DNA of 64,000 bases. It comes from Sordaria brevicollis. Lineage: Eukaryota > Ascomycota > Sordariomycetes > Sordariales > Sordariaceae. Below, piece after piece: positions 24,350 through 37,900 of this stretch (the first letter of the stretch is position 1; each line of letters starts with the position of its first letter). The translations under genes were made by a program, and so were the position numbers. The notes under the pieces were generated by a model that did not search any database, was not told where the DNA came from, and worked only from the letters and a program-made list of their open reading frames with translations. The DNA lies in assembly GCA_033439795.1 (NCBI GenBank), contig JAUTDP010000003.1:1302001-1366000 (forward strand). Direction: 5' to 3'.

Positions 24350-27300
24350 TTCTCCTTCTTAAAATAAACTCTTTAATTTTTAATTATATTAATATTATTT
24401 CGCTCCCGAGCGAATTTATTTCCTACTCTATTATTTTTTTAAGGGTCCCGTATTTATATTTATAAATTTATATTACTTTTCGAATTCGTTTAATATTATA
24501 ATTTTTAAAAAATTTCCTAAAGGTTTTTATATAATATTTTTAAAACCTTTTTATTTTACGAGAATATTTTTTATAATTATACCGTTAAAATTTATAAAAT
24601 TATTTGCGTAAAAGATTTTTTCTACTTTTTATTCCCTTTCTCCTTCTATAATTATTATTAAGGGTTACGGGTTAAACGTAATTTATCCTAGGAGAGGATT
24701 TTTTATAGTTCTACGTAATAAATTTACGTAAAAAATATTATAGGCGCCCGTAGAGAGCCCTTTAAATTCTATTATATAAGGAGAAAGTATTCTAAATATA
24801 ATATATTTTATGTAAATTACGTCGAATTTCTTTTTTAAGCGTTTAGAGTTAAAGTTTTTGAAATTAAGCTAAATTTTATTTCTAATTTAAAATTTTTTAA
24901 TAAAATATTTCGACTAATTAACGAACCTTTTTTACTATTATATGGCGGTAATTATAATAATTTAGTATAAATCCGAAATTTATTATAATTTTTTAACGAA
25001 TTTATAAGCCTTTTTTTTTAAAATAAATATTATAGGCAGGGGTATAAAATCCTTTACTATAGGAATTATAAGGTTAATTTCGTAATTATAGGAAATAAAG
25101 AATAGGTTTATATTAATCGAAGTATTAATTCTATTATTAATAGCGAATTATATTATAGGGGTTTAATAATTTTAATCGTTTTATAAATAATTAATATATA
25201 TCCTAAAGAAGGTATAAACTTCTTAATTTATTCTCTTTAAACCCTTGTTTATTTATAAATAATAGGTAATATTAAGGAATTATTCTATACCTATTAATTT
25301 ATAAAAATATTTTTAAAATTTATTTATCCAATTAATATTTTTATTACTAATAATAATATATAATTAATTATAGTAATAGATAAAGTAAAAGAGGAACCGT
25401 TCTATATATAAATTTACATTTATAAAGGGTATAAATTCTAAAATTACTCCCTTCGTTAATCGGTCCTTATAAATTAATAAATAAGTATTACCTTTAGAAT
25501 TTAGGAAATTAATAATAAAATTTAATTACAAATTTCAATATTAACGCTCTAAGGGTAATAAAGATTAAAAGAACCTTTATTTTATATTTCTCTAAACTTT
25601 TATTAAATTATATATATAGTAATTATATAAAAACTATCGAATTTAGGGGCTTAATAAAGGTTAATAATATTCTTTTATAAGTACGTAAATTATTCCTTCC
25701 CTTCCCGGGTAATTAAGGGTAAAAATTTCGTATACGTATTAAATTAAAACGGTACGTAGGGCGTTAAATTAGTATTCCTTTTCTATTATTATTAGGGTTG
25801 CTATTTTTATAATTGCGGGAATTTTTAAAATTTAAAGTTTTCCTTTATATTTTAATTGCCCTAGGTTATTTATAGTATAATCGGTAATCTATATTTTAAA
25901 TTATAAAAATAATTTAAAGGTACGGGTATTTTTAATAATAGCTTATAATATAATTTAATATATAAAATTTTTTTAAACCATTTAGTTTTATAATTATTAT
26001 AAATCCGGATTTTTAAAAATTTATACTCCTCCTACCGGTTTTAACGCTATAGAAGAGGCGGAAATTCGTATATATTTTTTAAATACGGACTCCGGGATAA
26101 ATTATATATTTTTAATTTCTAAATCCTCCTTTATAGGTTTATTTTAATTTCGGCGAAATAGGGCGTTTAAAATTATAATATCTTTACTTAATCTATAAAC
26201 GATATTAAAATTAAAATGTAAAAAATACTCTACTCAATAGGTTTATTTTTTAAATAACCGCTATCTTTCTATAAAATATTCTAAATTCCTATAATTTATT
26301 AAAATAATAAATTCCTTATAATTTCGGAATTCTATAAATTATTCCTCTAAATAGGAAATAATCGCTAATATCTTTTTATCGTAAATCGGGTAATTTCATT
26401 CTACTAATATTAATTTTTAGGAATAAAAATTAATAATTTTATATATATTATTCTCTTAATCCTATATAATTACTCCTCCGAAGGCGTAATTATTATAATT
26501 TATTTCTAAATAAATAATTTTTTTAAAATTAAATTCTATAAATATAAGGGTTTTTGTAAATAAGGTTTTTAATAATTAGAACGCAAATTCGCATTCTTTA
26601 ATCTATTCGAAAATTACTCCTTTTCTTATAAAAATTATTAAGGGCGTAACCACTTTTAAAAATTATAGGATAAATATTTAATAATAATTTATAAAACCTA
26701 AAAAATTATATACCCTTTTTTACAACGTAAATAAAAATTATTCTAAAATTACTTTAATTTTATTTAAGTCTATTTATATATTTACGCTTACGTAGATAAT
26801 AAATTCTAAATACTTAACCTTCGTAATTATAAATTTATATTTATTAAAATTAAAGTATAAATTATATAAAATTAATTTCTCTAATACTTTTTTAACTTTC
26901 TCTTTATAATTTGTTTTAATTCCTAACGAATATATAAATATATCGTTTATATATACCGAATAAAATTCGTCTAGGAAATTTTTTAAAATGAAATTAATAT
27001 ACCGTTAAAATAACGTTAAGGCCCTTAAAAGTCCGAAAGGGATTATTAATTATTCGAAGAGTCTATACTATATTCGAAATATTATTTTCTATTCTTCTTT
27101 TACAGTTATATATATTTTATAAAAAATTTATATTACGTCCACCTTAATATATTATTTAATACTTTTAAAAATTTTAAAAATATTCCGAATTAAGGGTAAG
27201 GGGTAGTAATTTAATTGTATAATAGTATTAAACGTTCGGTAATCGTAGTAAAATTACAAATTACTTCCCAATTTCTTAATAAATAGGATTAGAACGGTAA

Positions 27301-28450
27301 TTTCCGAACTATTTACGTAAATATATCCTTTATTTATAAAATCTTTTAACGTCTTTTTTAAAATTAATAATTCTTCCTTTAATATATTATAAATAGATTT
27401 AAAAGGGATTGGTAAATTTTAATCGTTTAAACTCTTTTTAAAGTTAATAACGTAATTAATACCCGGTTTATAGAAATTGAATTTATTAGCTTTTACCTTT
27501 ATAAATAAAGGTAAAAGATAATAATATTATTAAAGGATTTTCTTTCTTAATTTTACTTCTATATAAACTTTCTTTAATATTAGGGTTTTTTCGATATTAT
27601 ATAAATTAATTATAAAAATATAATTTTTAATTATTACGCGTTTATACTTTTTATAATTTCGATTTATTATCCCTACGAATATAGTAGCGAAGATATAGAT
27701 TATAAATTTAACTTCCTTAATAAAAAGGGTATTTTCCTTCTTTTTTCTTTTAATATAAGGAATTTAATTATTCGTTATTTTTATATATAAACGTTTTTTA
27801 TAAGGGACGGAATAAGTCCTATACGTAGCTAATTATAATTTATTTAATATAATAAAGTATTCTAATTTTAGGATTACGTAGGCTATAGTTAACTTTATAT
27901 AATTATTCACTTTTATAATTATTTATATTATATTATAAATAATAATTCCCTTTATTATTATAAAGGCTCTTTTTATTTTACGTTTTAAAATAGAAATTAT
28001 AAAGATTTTTAAATTTTATATAACCTTCTTATTAATTACGGTATAATATTAATATCTTTCGTCGATAAAGGCGTAAATTAAATTACAATTATTAATAATA
28101 AATAAAATTAAAATAAATTCAATTTTTATTTTATTTTCTACTTTAAAATCTTTTACTTTTTTATTTAATATTTCTAAGGATTTTAATACCCGATTACGTA
28201 TTAGAATTACTCTTTTCCTTAATCCTCTATAGCGGATATAAATTTATCCTTATTTTTTAATATTAGTAGGGCTAAGGCCGTAATATTAATATTAATTTTT
28301 TTATTCGGGTTTTTAATTAGTAAATATAAATACTTAACGGTATAATATCCTCCGGCGTTATATTTTATATAAAGGCTATTTTCCTTACGCTTTTAACGTT
28401 TTTTATTAAAAACTTATTTCGCTCTATATTAAATTTAACTATTCCCTTTA
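24350..28450 (-). pseudogene. E4 degenerate pol
   Basis: The RT is read on the minus strand. The palm start KVDVI lies at about 27135-27150, then FRIxYRLFExLIIPFGLLRAL (about 27010-27110), RYIN, and the active site YINDIFIY (about 26935-26965, from YIDDIFIYS). The order is that of Gypsy RT and the wording is close to E5. RNase H and integrase are expected between about 26500 and 24350 but are heavily mutated. Gag should lie between about 28450 and 29570; I could not delimit it. Confidence 0.7.
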
Positions 28451-29579
28451 CTTTTACGATTTTTTCCTCTACCCCGAATAAATCCCGAAGAAATTCTCCC
28501 TATAAATATATTTATATTATTATTGGCGTTGCGGGTTCCCGGTTTGGTAGAATTCGTAAAGGCTATAAATTAAGAATTCGAAGTAAATTATAAAATATTA
28601 ATTTATTAAGGGATCTTAAGCGTTTAATAGCGGTTAATATTTTCTTAAATCTTTTTTCCTTATTAGTAATTCGCTTATTTAAAAGCTTTAAAAGTTTCAA
28701 TATATTCGTATTTAATAATTTAAAATTATAATATTTTAGTATAATTATTATAATTATTAGGAAGTTCGATAATAAAAATTGCGTTTAAAAACTTTTAATT
28801 AAAGGCGTTATAGAATATACCCAATTTAAATTCGTTGTTTTATAAGGCCCTTTTAGTTTTAAATAATTTATTTTCCTATTCTGTAAGGAAAGTAAAGAAG
28901 TATTATTTATTATATTAACGTATAGTATAAAAACGCGCTAATACGGCGTTATATAAATAATAAGCCCCGAAAATATAGTTAATTTAATTAAATAAGAGTA
29001 TAGGGTCTACGGTTTTATTTAAAATATATTAAGTTTAAAAACCTTTAAATTTCTTCTTTTTATAAACGAATAAAATATTAAAGATTTCGATTTATATAAC
29101 TTTATAATTTACCCGAAATTTAATTTTATTATTAATATTATAAATTTTAATAAATTATACGAAATAGAAATTAAAATTTTCCTAAATATTATTCTAAATA
29201 GGGAGGACGATAAATTTACGTTTATAGCCCGAATTAATTATAGGATTAGCTATATTTATAACCGGAGTATTAAAAAATACGAAATTTATTTGAGGGTAAG
29301 GGGAATAATTAACGGTTAAAGCTATAATAATAATATAAACGGCTTTAAAAAAGTCGAATTTATTAATACTTAACGTATTCGTAATAGTAAAAAAAATCCC
29401 CTAGGTTTAAGAATTCTAAGGATTTATAAGGGTAGGTTTTATAAAAGTAAGAGGATTGGAAAGGTCCTAAGAGGAGGTATTTTATATAAAAGGTATAAAA
29501 GCTATTTCTTCGTTTAAATTAAATACGCTAAAATCGATTATTCTAATAATTAATATCGCCGTACTTAAATAACTACAAA

Positions 29580-29597
29580 CTCTCTCTCTCTCTCTCT
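29580..29597. repeat. (CT)9 microsatellite in E4 leader
   Basis: A pure CT run lies 24 bp inside the E4 5' LTR. Read in the element's direction it is (AG)n between the primer-binding region and gag. It contains no CpA, so RIP would not erode it. Confidence 0.9.
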
Positions 29598-29621
29598 TTT
29601 ATAAAAATAGGTAGAACTTAA

Positions 29622-29867
29622 TTTAAGGGGGATAATAGAATATAGTATAAATATTAGGCCTAATAAATTAATAAAGTTCTACGAAGAGAAAAGGGGGAAA
29701 AACCGCACCGCAAAGCGGGGTCGCAAACTCTATCCTTTTAAAGGGGGCTATAGGTACGTAAATGATTCTACAGAGGCAGTATGTGTTGCCCGAGCTACAG
29801 GGATAGCTATAAGGAGCTAGTCAGGCTGTGGAGCCTAATATAACCCCTGGGCGGTAGCCCCATAACA
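29622..29867 (-). repeat. E4 5' LTR (right copy)
   Basis: 246 bp ending CCCATAACA. Mirror image of the left copy in RIP: the inner left part is mutated (AGTATAAATATTAGGCC) and the outer 110 bp are intact, keeping GGCAGTATGTGTTGCCC. Confidence 0.92.
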
Positions 29868-29872
29868 TTATT

Positions 29873-31228
29873 AATTTATTACCTTCGAAATAATTTTTAT
29901 TAAATTATCGATAAAGATTTAATACGTACGGAAATAATCGCGTATATTTTTTTTTAATTAAAAAAAGAAATCGTATACCAATTATTTATCTATAATAACA
30001 TTTTTACTAAACCGTCGGTAATTATATTAATATTGGTCTTATAATTTCTACGGGTTTTTATTATTATTTTAATATATAAAGAATAATTATTCTTTAATAT
30101 TAAATTCGTAAATTTTAGGGATAATATATTTTTTACGGATAAATTCTAAAAATTCTTCTTATATTATAAATTATTTTTAACCTTTATTATTAAAGAAGGT
30201 AACGGAATATATACGCTACGAAATAATTATAAAATTATTAATTTTAAAGAGGGCTTATTAAATAAATTAATAAATATTAACACTCTTACGAATTTAATTA
30301 CCATCTTCGATACTATTAATTTAATTTTCGATTTTAATATTCGTATTATTTATTGTTAATTTATAAATATTATACGTAAAAGGACGTAAATAGGATTCTT
30401 TATCTCCTTAACCTACGGTTTTTTATATAAATTATAATAATATTTATAAAAATTATAATATTATTTCTACGAATCCTTAACGTTTACGCCGTCTTATATA
30501 TTTATATTCGTAAAACGTTCGCCGCCTATAACGCTCTTACGCGGGGGAAAAATTATTAAAATAATTAAATCGGTCGGATTAAACGGATAGGGAGCGGGAA
30601 TAGGTTTAGGAATAAGAACGGGCGCGAAACCGGAAGCGGGAATAAAAGTAAAAATAAGAACGGGATCGAAAATATTTATTTAATAAACGGCTATATATAA
30701 ATAAGGAACGGTTATATTAATTAAACTTTAGAAGGCTCCTACCCTAACGAAATTCCGTTTATAATTATTATTCCGCCTTATTAATATAATATTCCCTTCG
30801 TTAAAAAAGGCTCCTAAAATAGTAGCGGTTAAGGGTACGTAAATTCTTTATTAAATATTACTTTTTAAACCGTATTTAAATTTCTTATTTAAAATTACCT
30901 TTAACCTCTTTATATAATATAAATTCGGGTTATAATTTATTATTATTAATATTATTATATTTATCGCCGGGATTTTTTAGGGCGGTATTATTCTTAGGTT
31001 CGTAAAACGCCGCCTCGCGATCGTTTTCCCCGTATTTATCGGTAACCCTTTTATTAGCGGGATTTTTAATTATATTATTAATAATATATAAATAATTATA
31101 TATCTTTTATATTGGGCTTATACTATTTTTATAGCGAAAATTAATAGCGCTTTTTTTACGCGAATTTTCCTTACGTTTATTAATTATATTTATAGCCTTC
31201 GTTAATAGAATCGTAGAGGCTAAAAAAT
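29873..31228 (-). pseudogene. E2 degenerate gag (right of the E4 insertion)
   Basis: It continues the E2 reading across E4. It aligns with E1 5600-6920 at a constant offset of 24300 over long stretches (5831-5850 with 30131-30150). It lies between the 5' LTR and the zinc-knuckle region, so it is the N-terminal part of gag. The differences from E1 are almost all G-to-A here and C-to-T in E1. Confidence 0.65.
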
Positions 31229-31514
31229 TATAAAATTATAAATACGAAAGGGTGAAAATAAATTGTATAAGGTAGGTTTATTTTAGGAGAAAGATTTTAG
31301 TTTAACCAAATATAAATTTTTGGCTAGGAGTTATCCTCTTTTATACTTATACGCTTCCCTATAGGTCCGGAACGGTCGGCGCCCGGACTCCGAAATCCTT
31401 TCCTTTATATTATATCTTACTATCCTTATTTTATCCGTTATTTTATCCGTCGTCCTGGGCCACTATGCCCTGATTGTGCGGGTCCCCCTAGGCCTTCCTA
31501 GCGATACCCTTACA
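31229..31514 (-). repeat. E2 5' LTR (right copy)
   Basis: 286 bp. The outer end (about 31440-31514) is GC-rich and nearly un-mutated (CCTGGGCCACTATGCCCTGA); the inner start (31229-31270) is RIP-mutated. It is followed by the ATATT duplication at 31515. Confidence 0.9.
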
Positions 31515-33250
31515 ATATTGTAATGTTTTTTAGTTTTAAATTAGAAAAAAAATTATATCTTTTCCATAAAAAGGATTTTCTTTTAAATGAGTTTAATAAA
31601 TATTTAAATGAGTTTGAAAATTTTAAAGGCTAGAAAATTTAAAATATTAAATTTCTATAGGATAATTCGGGAAAAAAAAATACAAAAAATTAAAAGAATA
31701 TTAAATTAATTTTTACGAACGAAAAAAGTTTAAAAACCCTATAGGAATGTAATATAATTATTATTATAGATTTAATATATAATATAATATATTTCTTATT
31801 TTTTTTATTTATTATTATAATGCGGGATAATTATGGTTTTTAGCTTCCTTATACCTTTTTCTTTACGTTTAATTAAATTAGTAAAATAATTAGAACGTAT
31901 TTAAAGGTATTAATTAAATAATATAGTAATTTATACGGTTAGGCGTTTAAATATATAGTTATTAATAATTTTGCGGCTAAGTAAAAGGGTATATAATTTA
32001 TTTTTAATTTTAATGAACGTAGAGAAGGTATTATTTAATACTTTTTATATAGGAAGTATTTTTAAACTATATTTTATAAGAATTTGTAAGGTAATAATAA
32101 TATTTTACGAATTATAATTATAATTTTATATTATCGGTTAATAGAATAAATTTATTTTAAATTTATTAACGAGGTTATTATTTATATTACTTTAAAGTAA
32201 ATAAAATACTTTCGTAGAAATTAGCGGCCTTATATTAAATATTGGGTATATTAATTTAAATATATTATTTTATTATTTTTATAAATTAATATTATAAACG
32301 TAGTTAAATCCTAGTATAGGTATATTAAAATTATTAACGCTACGAAATAAGAAATAAAAGCGTTATATAATTTAATTAGAATATTATATATAATTATTAA
32401 CGGTTAATATAATTATATCCGCCGTATTAATATACGGTATTCCCGCGCTAAATTTTTTTAAGGACCGCTTATATTAATTTTTTTAAATTTTAGGTTTGAA
32501 AAATTGCCAATTCGCGTACAAACCTTTATTTTTTAATAATATTATATTATAAAAAATTTATAGCGAAGATAGTAATTTTATAAACCTAAATATATTCGTA
32601 TACTTAATTGGGAAATACTTTTATTACTAATAATTAAATAGCCCGATAACGAATAAAAGTAGTTTTCTTATATATTATATATAATTTTATATTAATTTTT
32701 ATTTTAATAACGAAGAAGATTAAAATTAAGAAGTAAATTTTGATTTGGATAATAAAGATAATTTTTATAAATTAGTTAATTTATTACTTTAAAATTTTAA
32801 TAATAATCGGGTAGGTATAAATAGATGCCTTATTGGTATACCCTAATATAAATACTGTTTTTTCGCTACTTAATAATTATTTCATTTTTATATTTAATAT
32901 TATTATTTTTCTTTTTATTTATTGCAAACTGAATATTTTATTTAATTAATTAATCTTTAGGTAAAGAATAATTTTAAAATATATAAAGAAATTCGTATAC
33001 TTTTTAAAAGTATTTTTAATAATATTATTAATATATTTCGAAGGTATAAATTAAATTTTCAAAAGGTTTATAAGTAGTTATTTATTAAAGTTTGGAAAAT
33101 TCGGGATTTTATAAAGGCTAATAATAGTAGTCTAAATTAATTAGATTAAATATTAAATAACCTTTATCGAATAATTATATAGAATATTAACGTTATTTAT
33201 ATTATTTAAATGGAGGAGTTAGTTTAATTATTAAATAAAGTATAAATAAG
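31515..33250. other. Older host sequence between E2 and E5, moderately RIP-affected, unclassified
   Basis: After the E2 duplication this stretch is AT-rich but keeps more CA/TG than the elements around it. Removal of E5 joins it to 40687 onward, and removal of E2 joins it to 15977-16176. No domain could be recognised in either strand. Possible coding relics exist on the plus strand at 31820-32460 but I cannot assign them. Confidence 0.5.
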
Positions 33251-33255
33251 CTTTT

Positions 33256-33494
33256 TGTCATGGGGCTGATGCCCGTGGCTGAGTCTGACTAGCACTACTA
33301 ATCGTGCCGCCAGTCGGGCCGCCAATTGCAGTCCTTACCGCTACGGCAAGCGGAATAGCCCGTGCCCTAATCCTCAAAAGGATAGCTGGCTAATACCGCC
33401 TAGAGGGCGCCTCCCTTCCTCCCTTTCCCCTTCGTAGAACCTTATCGATTCGTTAAAACCTAATATCTATACTAACTATATTATACCCCTTATA
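33256..33494 (+). repeat. E5 5' LTR
   Basis: 239 bp. The outer 170 bp are GC-rich and essentially un-mutated; the inner end (33450-33494) is RIP-mutated, reading AATATCTATACTAACTATAT where the partner has AGTATCTGTGCCAATTGTGT. The following TTAGGTTCTA is the probable primer-binding start. Confidence 0.92.
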
Positions 33495-33599
33495 TTAGGT
33501 TCTATTATTTAAAAAGCGGATAGAAGAAGTAAATTCAATAAGCGGATAGCGGTTTTATAAACGGAAGATTAATAGTTTTGAGCACGGTATTGCGGTATT

Positions 33600-34960
33600 T
33601 TTCGATACTATAATCGGATTTAATAATATAGATATTAATAATATAAAGGAATTTTACAATTCCTAAGACGGTATATTAAATAATAGCGGTAATAGCGAAA
33701 GCCTAATTAAAAGTTTAATTAAAGCCTTTAAAAGTAATACGACCCTTAAGGATTATATTAAATCCTTTTTATTTAATATTACCCCTATTTTTAATACCCT
33801 TACCCCCTATTTAGATTTCGGAATTATTAAATACTCCGTTCGTAAAAAGAAGTCCCCTTTTAAAACCCTAGTTAATAATAATTCCGATAATAATACGAAT
33901 TTAACTCCCTATTATAAAAAATAATTAAAATTCCCTAAATAGGACGGTTAACCCTATATTTTTAATTTCTTTTTTAATAAATTTATTATAATATATAATA
34001 GTAATATTAAATAAAAATTTTATAATAACCTAAGTACTACTTAATACGAAATTATTAATACGCTTTTTACCGAATACGGCTAATAATTAAAGGGATTTTA
34101 GATTATTATAATTATACGTAATAAAAAAGACCCGGTTAAATTCCTTAAATAAATTCGTATAATCTTCGGTTTTTATTAGAATTAAAAAGCGGCCTTTAAT
34201 AAATTCGCTTATATATATTAGAAGGATAGCGAACTATTCGCTACCTTTTTAGCCAATTTTAATTACGAAATATTTAAGGTAGGCGGTTATTTATAGGAAA
34301 GTCCCGCTAAATTGGGTTATTTCCGCCGCGCTTTTAATAAAAAATAATATAATAAAATATTTATAATTACCTTTTCCGATAATTATTACGAATATTTTAA
34401 ATAATTTTAATATTATACGTTTAAATACGAATAAATAATAAAATTTAAGGAAAATTACCGTCGATATTAACGTAATTAGAAAGGTAAAATTAAAAATAAC
34501 GGATTTTACATCCCCGGCGCTACTTTTATTAATTATCTTACCGTTCTTTATACCCTATATATTATACCCCGTCTTATTCTTATAATTTTTACCTAACGTT
34601 TAATCGACGTAAATAAAAATACTATTATAAGTATTATACGTATAACCCGTAATCGAAGTAAACGAAATTAAAGTAATTCTAATATAAGCGCTTCTACTTC
34701 CGCTTTTACTAAACGTATTAAATAAATATTGGATAAAGAGCGTTAATATTATCGAAATAATAATTTATATATACGTTATAACGTTTCCGGATATTGCGTT
34801 TTGGCTTATTTATATTAGTTAATTATTCCCTCTTCCTTTAACGGAATACGTATTTAAATTATTATTATTAAAATCCTTCCATTTTTAAAAAACGACGACG
34901 ATAACGAAGCTTATAATTCTACCCCTAAATAATAAGTAAAAACCTAATTCCGGTATAAAA
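33600..34960 (+). pseudogene. E5 degenerate gag
   Basis: The plus strand reads a typical fungal Gypsy Gag: an acidic N-terminal part with a coiled region, then the capsid motif ELFATFLANFNYEIFKVGG (about 34225-34285) and SPAKLGYFRRAFNKK (about 34300-34350). A zinc-knuckle relic at about 34760-34830 reads LYIRYNVSGYCVLAYLY, where Cys to Tyr and His to Tyr changes fit RIP of CxxCxxxGHxxxxC. In-frame stops are at Gln/Trp positions. In life the protein would have formed the retrotransposon capsid. Confidence 0.8.
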
Positions 34961-34979
34961 TTGGGCCCCGGAATTGGAA

Positions 34980-37900
34980 ATAGAAATATTAAATAAAATA
35001 AAGGATTTTAAATTAGAAATAAAAATAAAACCTATTTTAATTCTATTTATTATTAATAATTATAATTTATTTTATATTTTTATCAATAAAAGTTATTAAT
35101 ATTATACCGTAATTAGTAAAAAAATTATTAAAGAATTTTAAATCCTAATTATTCTTATTCTATTTTATATTATAAAAGGAGCGTTTATTATTATAGAAGG
35201 AATTTCTATTTAAAGTATAGTCCGATTTTTAACCGAAATAGATAATTACGTTTATTTTATTTATATTTATATCGTCCTATTATTCGAATTCCTTATTATA
35301 TTAAATAAATTTTAATTTAAGGTTATATAAATATATTTTATCCTTTACGAAAAACGTTTATTTATAAGCGTTATTAATTATTAGATTCTTTATATTAATA
35401 GAAAGTAGGTACTTAATATACCGCTTATCGTTAATTTAAAATTTATTATATATATTTTAATTATTACCTTTATAAATTACGTTCGTAAGTTAAAAAAGGA
35501 ATTCGGTAATCGAATAATTAAAGAGGTTATTTTTATAGTTAATTTAAAGGATATTAAAAAGGCGTTAAAATTAAAGAAGGTATATACCGAGGTAGAATTG
35601 AAGGCAAAAATCCTTAAGAAATATTACGATTTGATATTATTTTGGATAAAAGAAAATGCCGATAAATTGAACCTTTATCGTCCTAATATAAATTATAAAA
35701 TTATAATTAAAAAGAATAAAGATAGTAAAGAATTCCTTATTTTATTTGGATTATTTTATAATATAATGAAGGAGGAGTTTATAATTCTTAAAAAGACGTT
35801 AAAAGATTTATTAAATAAAGGGTTTATCCGAATTAATAATTTAGAAGCGGGGGCTTTAATTTTATTTATATATAAACCCGGAGGTAAATTTTACTTTTAT
35901 TATAATTATTATACGTTTAACGTTATTACGAAAATAGATTATTATTTATTACCATTTATTAAAAATACGTTCTATATTTTAAAAAGAATAAAGTAATTTA
36001 TTAAAGTGGATATTATATAAACCTTTTATAAAATTCGTATAGTAAAAGGAAAGGAAGGGAAAATAATATTTCGGACGCGGTATAAATTATTCGAATAATT
36101 GGTTATACTATTTAAATTAAATAGCACGCCGGTTACATTTTAATAGTATATTAATTATATCTTTTATAATTATTTAAATTCGTTTTATACCGCCTATATA
36201 AATAATATATTTATTTATTCTTTTAATTCTTTAGAAGATTACGAATAAAAAGTATATTTAATTTTTATTAAATTATTAAAAGCCGGCCTCTATTTGGATT
36301 TAAATAAATACGAATTTAATATAAAGAAGGTTAAATATTTAGGTTTTATTATTTATACCGGCGTTAGCGTATAAATTAACCCCGAAAAGGTTAAGGCGAT
36401 TTTGGATTAATTTCCCCCTATTTTTTAAAAAAGTATATAGAACTTCTTAAAGTTTATTAATTATTATTATATATTTATTTTTTAATTTTTAAAAATAATC
36501 GCCCCTTTATTATAATTAATTAGTAAAGGGGTTATTTTTAAATAGATTAAAGAGTATAAGAGCGTTTTTTAATTTTTAAAAACCTTGTTTATATAAGCTC
36601 CGATTTTGACGGAGTTTAATCCGGATAAGAAAATATTTTTAGAGACGGATTATAATAAATTTACTTTAAACGGGGTTATTTCTTAAGAAGTAAACGAAAA
36701 TAGTAAAAATATAATTCGTAAGGTTGTAAATTTTTATTTTTAAAAATTTAACCCTACTAAGCGGAATTACCCTATTCATAATAAAGAAATATTTATTATT
36801 ATTAATTATTTAGAATAATAATCGGCGGAATTGTAGAATTATAAATTATTTATTATTTTAATAAATTATTAGAATTTCGAATATTTTATAAAATTAAAGA
36901 GATTTTCGGAATAGTAAATATAGTAGGCGGAATATTTTTTCCAGTTTAATTTCCAAATTGAATATAAGCCCGGTAAAAATGGAATAATCTTTAACGCCCT
37001 TTTTTAACGAAATTAAAATATATTTATAAATTAAAACCGCGAAGCGCGGAATATTTAAATAATACCGGACTCCGTTCTTAAGAATTATATTCCGCTCTAT
37101 ATTTTAGCGGCCCGGGTAGTTTATTCGGGGAGGGAAGGTATAAATATATTTAAAAATCCGGATTTATAGTAATTTTAATTATAAATAGAATTTTACGATT
37201 TTTTATATTAGTAAGTAAAGGAAATTATTTTTTATAACGATTATTATTTCGACCCGTCTTTAAAATTTAAAATTTAAATTATAGATTACTTTATTAATTC
37301 CTTCGGCCGTTTTTATTATTAAAATTATCTTTAAGTATTAAAAGCCTTTATATATACCGAATTCGAATTAATTATATTATTTAATACCGATTAACGTTTT
37401 AACGTCCTTTATACTATTTTAATTTAAATTATTTACAATTCGTATATATTAAAATACTTTAATAGAAAAGGTATTATTATAATATTTTTTTGGTATTTTT
37501 ATTAGCCTCTCTTTAATTTTTACGTCCGGTAATTCTTTTATAATTATTATACCTACGGTTTTATAAAAGTTTAAAAGGAATAGAAGAAAGGCTTCCTATA
37601 TTTATTATTAATTTTAGAATAGTTTAATAAGGATATATAAATGGATTTTATTATTAATTTTCTAGAGTTTAATAGTAATATTTATTTTTAGGTTATAAAG
37701 GATAAATTTAATAAAATTATATTCTTTGAGCTTATACCCTTTATAAAAATTAAATTCTATATTGAACGTTTCCTTTAATATTTTATTCGCTATTATAATT
37801 TCTTAAAATCTATTATTAATAATCGTGGCTTTAATTGGATTAACCGCTTTTAAATTAAATTGTACGAATTTTTAAGTATTAAGCGTTTATTTAATATTAT

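Larger units (their letters stand above)
22194..29867 (-). mobile_element. E4: Gypsy LTR retrotransposon nested in E2
   Basis: 7674 bp with 246-bp LTRs (22194-22439 and 29622-29867) with TG...CA ends, flanked by TTATT duplications (22189-22193 and 29868-29872). Comparison with E1 around 5565-5590 confirms the empty site. Minus orientation is shown by three things: the polypurine tract next to the left LTR (complement of 22440-22462), the minus-strand RT motifs at about 26930-27150, and the TTAAGTTCTACC motif inside the right LTR that parallels TTAGGTTCTA in E5. It carries an additional antisense reading frame (22720-24285). Confidence 0.93.
16177..31514 (-). mobile_element. E2: Gypsy LTR retrotransposon of the E1 family, split by E4
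   Basis: The element proper is about 7.66 kb, interrupted by E4 (22194-29867 plus its 5-bp duplication). LTRs are 286 bp each (16177-16462 and 31229-31514). The target duplication ATATT is at 16172-16176 and 31515-31519. A purine tract on the minus strand (complement of 16463-16482, TCCCCCCCCTT-like) sits next to the left LTR as the polypurine tract, so the element is minus-oriented. It shares the whole internal region with E1 but carries a different RIP pattern. Confidence 0.93.

Noticed and set aside
15632..31514. A single 15-kb novel element
   Set aside because: Two independent sets of LTRs and target duplications show it is E2 interrupted by E4.
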